Source: JBEDUK01 sp963781595
GTDB lineage: Bacteria > Actinomycetota > UBA4738
NCBI GenBank assembly: GCA_963781595.1
Contig: CAWAGG010000001.1
Location: forward strand, 558,001 to 622,000
DNA: 64,000 nt
Direction of reading: 5' to 3'
A program made the position numbers and the translations under genes. The stretch's first letter is position 1. Each line of letters begins with the position of its first letter. Below the pieces are notes generated by a model. That model was not told the DNA's origin. It made no database searches and worked only from the letters and a program-made list of their open reading frames with translations. Positions 60,732 to 64,000 of the stretch are shown here, piece after piece.

Positions 60732-61648
60732 GGCAGCTCGGGCTCCTTGTTCCGGTTCCAGAAGCCCGGGCCGACCGGCGCCGAGAAGTCGCCGTTCGCT
60801 CGCAGGTAGCCGCTCGCGTCGACGTACAGGGGAAGCTGCGGCAGGGGCGTCGTGGCCGGCCCGAACACCGGCTCGGCGCCGTTGAGCACGTCGAACGCCG
60901 AGTAATGGCACGGGCACTGCAGCTGCTTCGACTGCGCCAGGTACAGGCCGACCGGGCATCCCGCGTGGGTGCAGAGCTTCGAATAGCAGACGTTGCCCTG
61001 CGGGGCCCAGCCCTCGCGCCCGGCGGGGAGCTGCAGCTCGGTCTCCTGCACCCGGACGATCAGCGCCTGCGCGTCGTTCGCTCCGACGTGGCCGTCGGGG
61101 AACACCGTCACGACCCCGTCGACCGCGATCGTGTCCACCCGGACGGGCAGTCCGTTCTCGTCGACCACCAGCGAGCCCTTCCGCCACGCGGTGACGAACA
61201 GTGACCGGCCGGGGCTGGGACCGAGCGAGCGGATCGGGATGATCGCCGCCAGCCCGAGCGCCCCGAACGCGCCGATCATCATCCGCACCAGGAAGGTCCT
61301 GCGGGTGATGTCGCCCGAGTCTTCGGCCATCGCCTGACCGGCCGCGGCCACGGCGGCGTCCGAGGACTCGTGCCCGCCCCGGCTCTCGGTCACGATCTCC
61401 GGTTCGAACAGGTACTTCCCCCAGAAGATGAACGCGAACCCGATACCGGCCAGCAGGACCGCGAGCAGGACGCCTTCGAGCTGCGGCTGGCCGCCAAAGG
61501 CGTACACGAACAGGACCGCGATCCCCGCCGCGATCGCGCTGACGAGTGCGGCCGCCACCCACCGGGTCGCGCGCCCCTCCTCGACCGCGGGAGGTCCGGT
61601 CAGGACCTCGTCCGAGCGCTCGGGACCCGCGGCACCACCCCCGCTCAC
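60728..61648 (-). CDS. qcrA: Rieske iron-sulfur subunit of the cytochrome bc complex
   Basis: 306 residues, GTG start overlapping qcrC by 4 nt. Three membrane helices (ATRWVAAALVSAIAAGIAVL, LLAVLLAGIGFAFIFWG and VRMMIGAFGALGLAAIIPI), characteristic of actinobacterial QcrA. The [2Fe-2S] motifs CTHAGCPVG and CPCHYSAFD give two Cys and two His ligands. It transfers electrons from quinol to QcrC. Confidence 0.96.
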   Translation of the reverse strand: MSGGGAAGPERSDEVLTGPPAVEEGRATRWVAAALVSAIAAGIAVLFVYAFGGQPQLEGVLLAVLLAGIGFAFIFWGKYLFEPEIVTESRGGHESSDAAVAAAGQAMAEDSGDITRRTFLVRMMIGAFGALGLAAIIPIRSLGPSPGRSLFVTAWRKGSLVVDENGLPVRVDTIAVDGVVTVFPDGHVGANDAQALIVRVQETELQLPAGREGWAPQGNVCYSKLCTHAGCPVGLYLAQSKQLQCPCHYSAFDVLNGAEPVFGPATTPLPQLPLYVDASGYLRANGDFSAPVGPGFWNRNKEPELP

Positions 61649-62448
61649 GACCGCGCCCCGATGTAGCGGCTGACGACCACGATCCCCGCGAGGCCGATAA
61701 CGAGCGCGACGAACCCCTCCACGATCGGCCCGTAGTTCCCGAGGTCGAGACCGCCCGGCGCGGAGGGGTTCCGAAGGTAGAGCACGTACGCCGCGAGGGA
61801 GTTCAGCTGCTCGTCGGCGATCGTGCGCGCATCGAACACGGGCATCGTACCGGGCCCGATGCGGACGGCCTGGCCGATCTGCAGCGCGGTCGCGTCGTGC
61901 AAGCTCGGCGCGTCCTGCGTCCCGACCGCACCGCCGTTCCCGCTGGAGCTGTGGCACGGGGCGCAGTTCGCCACGTATAGCCGGTTGCCCGCCGAGAGGT
62001 TCCCGTGCGCCGGATCCACGTTCGGGTTCGGCACACCGCCCGGTTGCAGCCACGTCAGGTACGTGATCACCGCGTCGATCTCCGCGGGCGAAAGGACCGG
62101 CGGCTTGCGCACCCCCTGCGTGCCGGGCTGGGCGAGCGGCATCCGACCCGTGGACATCTGGAAGTCGTAGTTCGCGGGCCCCAGGCCGAGGATCGCGGGC
62201 CCCTGCGCGGTCCCGGCGCCGAGGGGCCCGTGGCACGACGAGCATGTCTGGAGGAACAGCGTCTTGCCCGCGTCCACGAGGTTCGCGTTCGCCGCCTCCG
62301 CGTCGGCACGGACGGTCTGGGCGCTCGCCGGGGTCGAACCGCCCGGCGACGCCATGAGCGCGATCGCCACGGCCGGCAGGAGGAACACCCCCGTCAGCGC
62401 GACGGTTCCCAGAGCTCGGCGTCGGCGTTGGCGGGTTTCTTCGGTCAT
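61645..62448 (-). CDS. qcrC: Dihaem cytochrome c subunit of the bc complex
   Basis: 267 residues. N-terminal signal/anchor (VALTGVFLLPAVAIALMA), two CxxCH haem sites (TCSSCHGPLG and NCAPCHSSSG), Met ligand candidates in STGRMPLAQ and GPGTMPVFD, and a C-terminal helix (IVEGFVALVIGLAGIVVV). Dihaem QcrC replaces soluble cytochrome c and contacts the aa3 oxidase directly. Its haems would be attached by the Ccm system at 45-52 kb. Confidence 0.96.
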   Translation of the reverse strand: MTEETRQRRRRALGTVALTGVFLLPAVAIALMASPGGSTPASAQTVRADAEAANANLVDAGKTLFLQTCSSCHGPLGAGTAQGPAILGLGPANYDFQMSTGRMPLAQPGTQGVRKPPVLSPAEIDAVITYLTWLQPGGVPNPNVDPAHGNLSAGNRLYVANCAPCHSSSGNGGAVGTQDAPSLHDATALQIGQAVRIGPGTMPVFDARTIADEQLNSLAAYVLYLRNPSAPGGLDLGNYGPIVEGFVALVIGLAGIVVVSRYIGARS

Positions 62449-63047
62449 CGGATCACGAAGATCACGAGGAACAGCGCGATCCACACGACGTCGACGAAGT
62501 GCCAGTAGTACGTCACGACCTCCAGGCCCGCGTGCTCCCGCTCCGTGACGGCGCCGACCGCAGCCCGGCCCAGGACGACCAGCATCGCAAGGAGCCCGGC
62601 GAACACGTGCAGCGCGTGGAACCCGGTCATCGTGTAGAACGCCGAGCCGTAGGCGTTCGACCCGATCTGGAAGTTCAGGTGGAAGTACTCGTAGAACTGC
62701 CCCAGGAGGAACGCCCAGCCCATCACGAACGTGAGCCAGATCCACCGCTTGGTCGAACGGAGGTCGCCCTGACGGATCCGCACGACGCCCATCTGCATCG
62801 TGAAGCTCGAGGCGACCAGGATGATCGTGAAGATCAGTGGTCGGAGGAAGCCCAGATCGGCGCCGGCCGGCGGCCAGACCGGCGTCTGCCCCCGGAGCGT
62901 GAAGTACATGCCGAACAGCGCCGCGAAGAACATCAGCTCGGAGCCGAGGAAGATGATGACGCCGACGACCAGCAGGTGCGGGGTGGACCGGCTCGGCAGG
63001 GCTAGGGTGGAGGTTCGACCCCCCGCGTCCGGCGCACGCGTCGTCAC
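62445..63047 (-). CDS. ctaE: Cytochrome c oxidase subunit III
   Basis: 200 residues from the GTG at 63047 (GTG at 63050 also possible). Five membrane helices: LLVVGVIIFLGSELMFFAAL, PLIFTIILVASSFTMQMGVV, GWAFLLGQFYEY, TMTGFHALHVFAGLLAMLVV and WHFVDVVWIALFLVIFV. The FHALHV and WHFVDVVW motifs are diagnostic. TAGGCT 8 nt before the start suggests a leaderless promoter for the ctaE-qcrCAB operon. Confidence 0.96.
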   Translation of the reverse strand: MTTRAPDAGGRTSTLALPSRSTPHLLVVGVIIFLGSELMFFAALFGMYFTLRGQTPVWPPAGADLGFLRPLIFTIILVASSFTMQMGVVRIRQGDLRSTKRWIWLTFVMGWAFLLGQFYEYFHLNFQIGSNAYGSAFYTMTGFHALHVFAGLLAMLVVLGRAAVGAVTEREHAGLEVVTYYWHFVDVVWIALFLVIFVIR

Positions 63048-63055
63048 CACGGGCA

Positions 63056-63061
63056 AGCCTA
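63056..63061 (-). promoter_or_regulatory. -10 box of the ctaE-qcrCAB operon
   Basis: TAGGCT on the minus strand ends 8 nt before the GTG at 63047. Confidence 0.4.
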
Positions 63062-63151
63062 GACAGGGCGGAGGGGTTCCACAAAGCGGCGCGCGAAGGC
63101 GGCACCGCACACACGGTTCGGGCCGCTGGGAGTGATCGAGGAGGGCGGACG

Positions 63152-63403
63152 GTGGACGACTGGATCGACCGCGCGGCGGACGCGCTCGGTGAGGGCTCGC
63201 TGGGACCCGACGAGATCGGGATCGTGCTGCGCCTGGCACGGGACGTGGCGCACGGCGTCGAGCGGAAGATGGCGCCGCTCGCGGCCTTCCTCGTGGGCGC
63301 GGCGGTAGGCCGGGCACCCGCGGAGGCGCGTCCGGAGGCGCTCCGAGCGGCGGCCGCCGCCCTCGAACCGTTGCTGCGGGCTCCCGGCGACGGGCCGGTG
63401 TGA
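63152..63403 (+). CDS. DUF6457 family small protein
   Basis: 83 residues from a GTG preceded by GGAGGG. Helical and acidic, with IVLRLARDVAHGVERKMAPLAAFLVGAAVGR in segments, the wording of DUF6457. These proteins commonly sit beside molybdenum cofactor genes, here the convergent mobA 4 nt away. Function unknown. Confidence 0.8.
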   Translation: MDDWIDRAADALGEGSLGPDEIGIVLRLARDVAHGVERKMAPLAAFLVGAAVGRAPAEARPEALRAAAAALEPLLRAPGDGPV

Positions 63404-63406
63404 GGC

Positions 63407-63991
63407 TCAGCCGGACGCGCCGGGAGGAGCGAGCGCATCGAGGTCCTCGGGCCGGTTGACGTTCGACGCGAACGAGCCCGACGGATCTGCCTCGCGCCAG
63501 ACGGCATGGGGAACGAGTCGGACGCTGAGCGCCTCAAGGGCCGCGCGGACCGCGCGTGTTCCCGCCTCCACGGATGCCCTGAGCGGTCCGGTTGCAGACG
63601 CGGCGTAGACGGCGTGCAGCGGCTCGGTGCCCCGCGCGGTGACCGGGACCGCCGCGTCGTGCTCGCTCAGCAGGTCCGCCATCAGCCGCAGGACCTGGCC
63701 GCTGGCGAAGGGCATGTCGACCGCCACGACCGCGACGAGGTCGTTCGACGCAGCTTCGAGCCCGGCGATCAGCCCTCCGAGCGGGCCGATGCCGGGGCGA
63801 ACGTCGGCCACCTGCGGCAGGTGCAACCATGAGAGGCGCTCACCGTCGCCCGACGCGACGATGACCTCGTCGCACACGGCCGCGACGCGACGCGCGACGC
63901 GCGACGCGAGCGGCTCACCCTCGAATCCGATCGCCGCCTTGTCCGCGCCCATCCGGAGGCTCCGGCCGCCGGCGAGGATGAGGCCGGTCAT
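63407..63991 (-). CDS. mobA: Molybdenum cofactor guanylyltransferase
   Basis: 194 residues. MobA signature LILAGGRSLRMGADKAAI, Mg-binding Asp in VVAVDMPFAS, GPLGGLIAGLEAA and the late SFASNVNRPEDL are all present. The enzyme adds GMP to molybdopterin for DMSO-reductase-type enzymes. Its ATG at 63991 is 9 nt from the window edge, so the upstream context is not visible. Confidence 0.92.
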   Translation of the reverse strand: MTGLILAGGRSLRMGADKAAIGFEGEPLASRVARRVAAVCDEVIVASGDGERLSWLHLPQVADVRPGIGPLGGLIAGLEAASNDLVAVVAVDMPFASGQVLRLMADLLSEHDAAVPVTARGTEPLHAVYAASATGPLRASVEAGTRAVRAALEALSVRLVPHAVWREADPSGSFASNVNRPEDLDALAPPGASG

Positions 63992-64000
63992 CGGCCGCGG

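Overview
The window looks like chromosomal DNA of a high-GC bacterium, most likely an actinomycetote outside the well-studied classes. Supporting this are the qcrCAB-ctaE operon layout, a CtaF-type oxidase subunit IV, a deazaflavin (F420)-type nitroreductase-fold protein and many apparently leaderless genes (a TANNNT -10 box 6 to 9 nt before the start codon). Two features are less typical: a System I (Ccm) cytochrome c maturation operon instead of the usual ResBC, and a cyanophycin operon. No rRNA, tRNA, CRISPR array, insertion sequence or phage gene was seen. This assignment is inference; no database was searched.

Layout. 1-5.7 kb: end of an lhr helicase gene, a cupredoxin lipoprotein, then a sulfur-flavoured cluster (TauE/SafE exporter, small-molecule kinase, YezD/DUF2292 protein, SsuB/TauB-like ATPase and SsuC/TauC-like permease, with no binding protein). 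5.8-12.9 kb: a protein with a 7-residue tandem repeat, GNAT and PPOX-fold proteins, a MarR regulator with its MFS drug exporter, a deazaflavin-type protein and a dimethylglycine/sarcosine dehydrogenase-like enzyme with a DasR-like operator. 13-19.5 kb: secreted subtilisin, UTRA-type GntR regulator, a permease remnant, and two related membrane NarL-type histidine kinases of lower GC with no response regulator beside them. 19.5-25.5 kb: DUF5317 protein, cyanophycinase and cyanophycin synthetase in overlapping genes, and a YcaQ-type DNA glycosylase.

25.6-44.7 kb: GT-C-like membrane protein plus a dimethylformamidase-beta-like secreted protein; an ABC exporter pair coupled to an SGNH hydrolase; a sugar-nucleotide epimerase; a tightly overlapping operon (GT2 glycosyltransferase, CofC-like/methyltransferase fusion, membrane sulfite-oxidase-like molybdoenzyme); an OmpR/HK pair preceded by a leaderless 15-codon ORF; a stand-alone CphA-like Mur ligase followed by a DUF4349 remnant; XdhC and MocA; and a DNA-binding/coiled-coil protein coupled to an M20 peptidase.

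44.7-64 kb is respiratory. A ccmABCDEFGHI operon runs on the minus strand, but ccmA to ccmF carry many frameshifts as assembled while ccmG, ccmH and ccmI are intact; sequence error is the simplest explanation. Then come a lipoprotein, an RNHCP protein, an ETHE1/rhodanese protein divergent from ctaC-ctaD-ctaF, a vapBC module, and the ctaE-qcrC-qcrA-qcrB operon. The right edge holds DUF6457 and mobA. The Ccm system would attach haem to the dihaem QcrC, and MobA, MocA and XdhC would serve molybdoenzymes such as the sulfite-oxidase-like protein.
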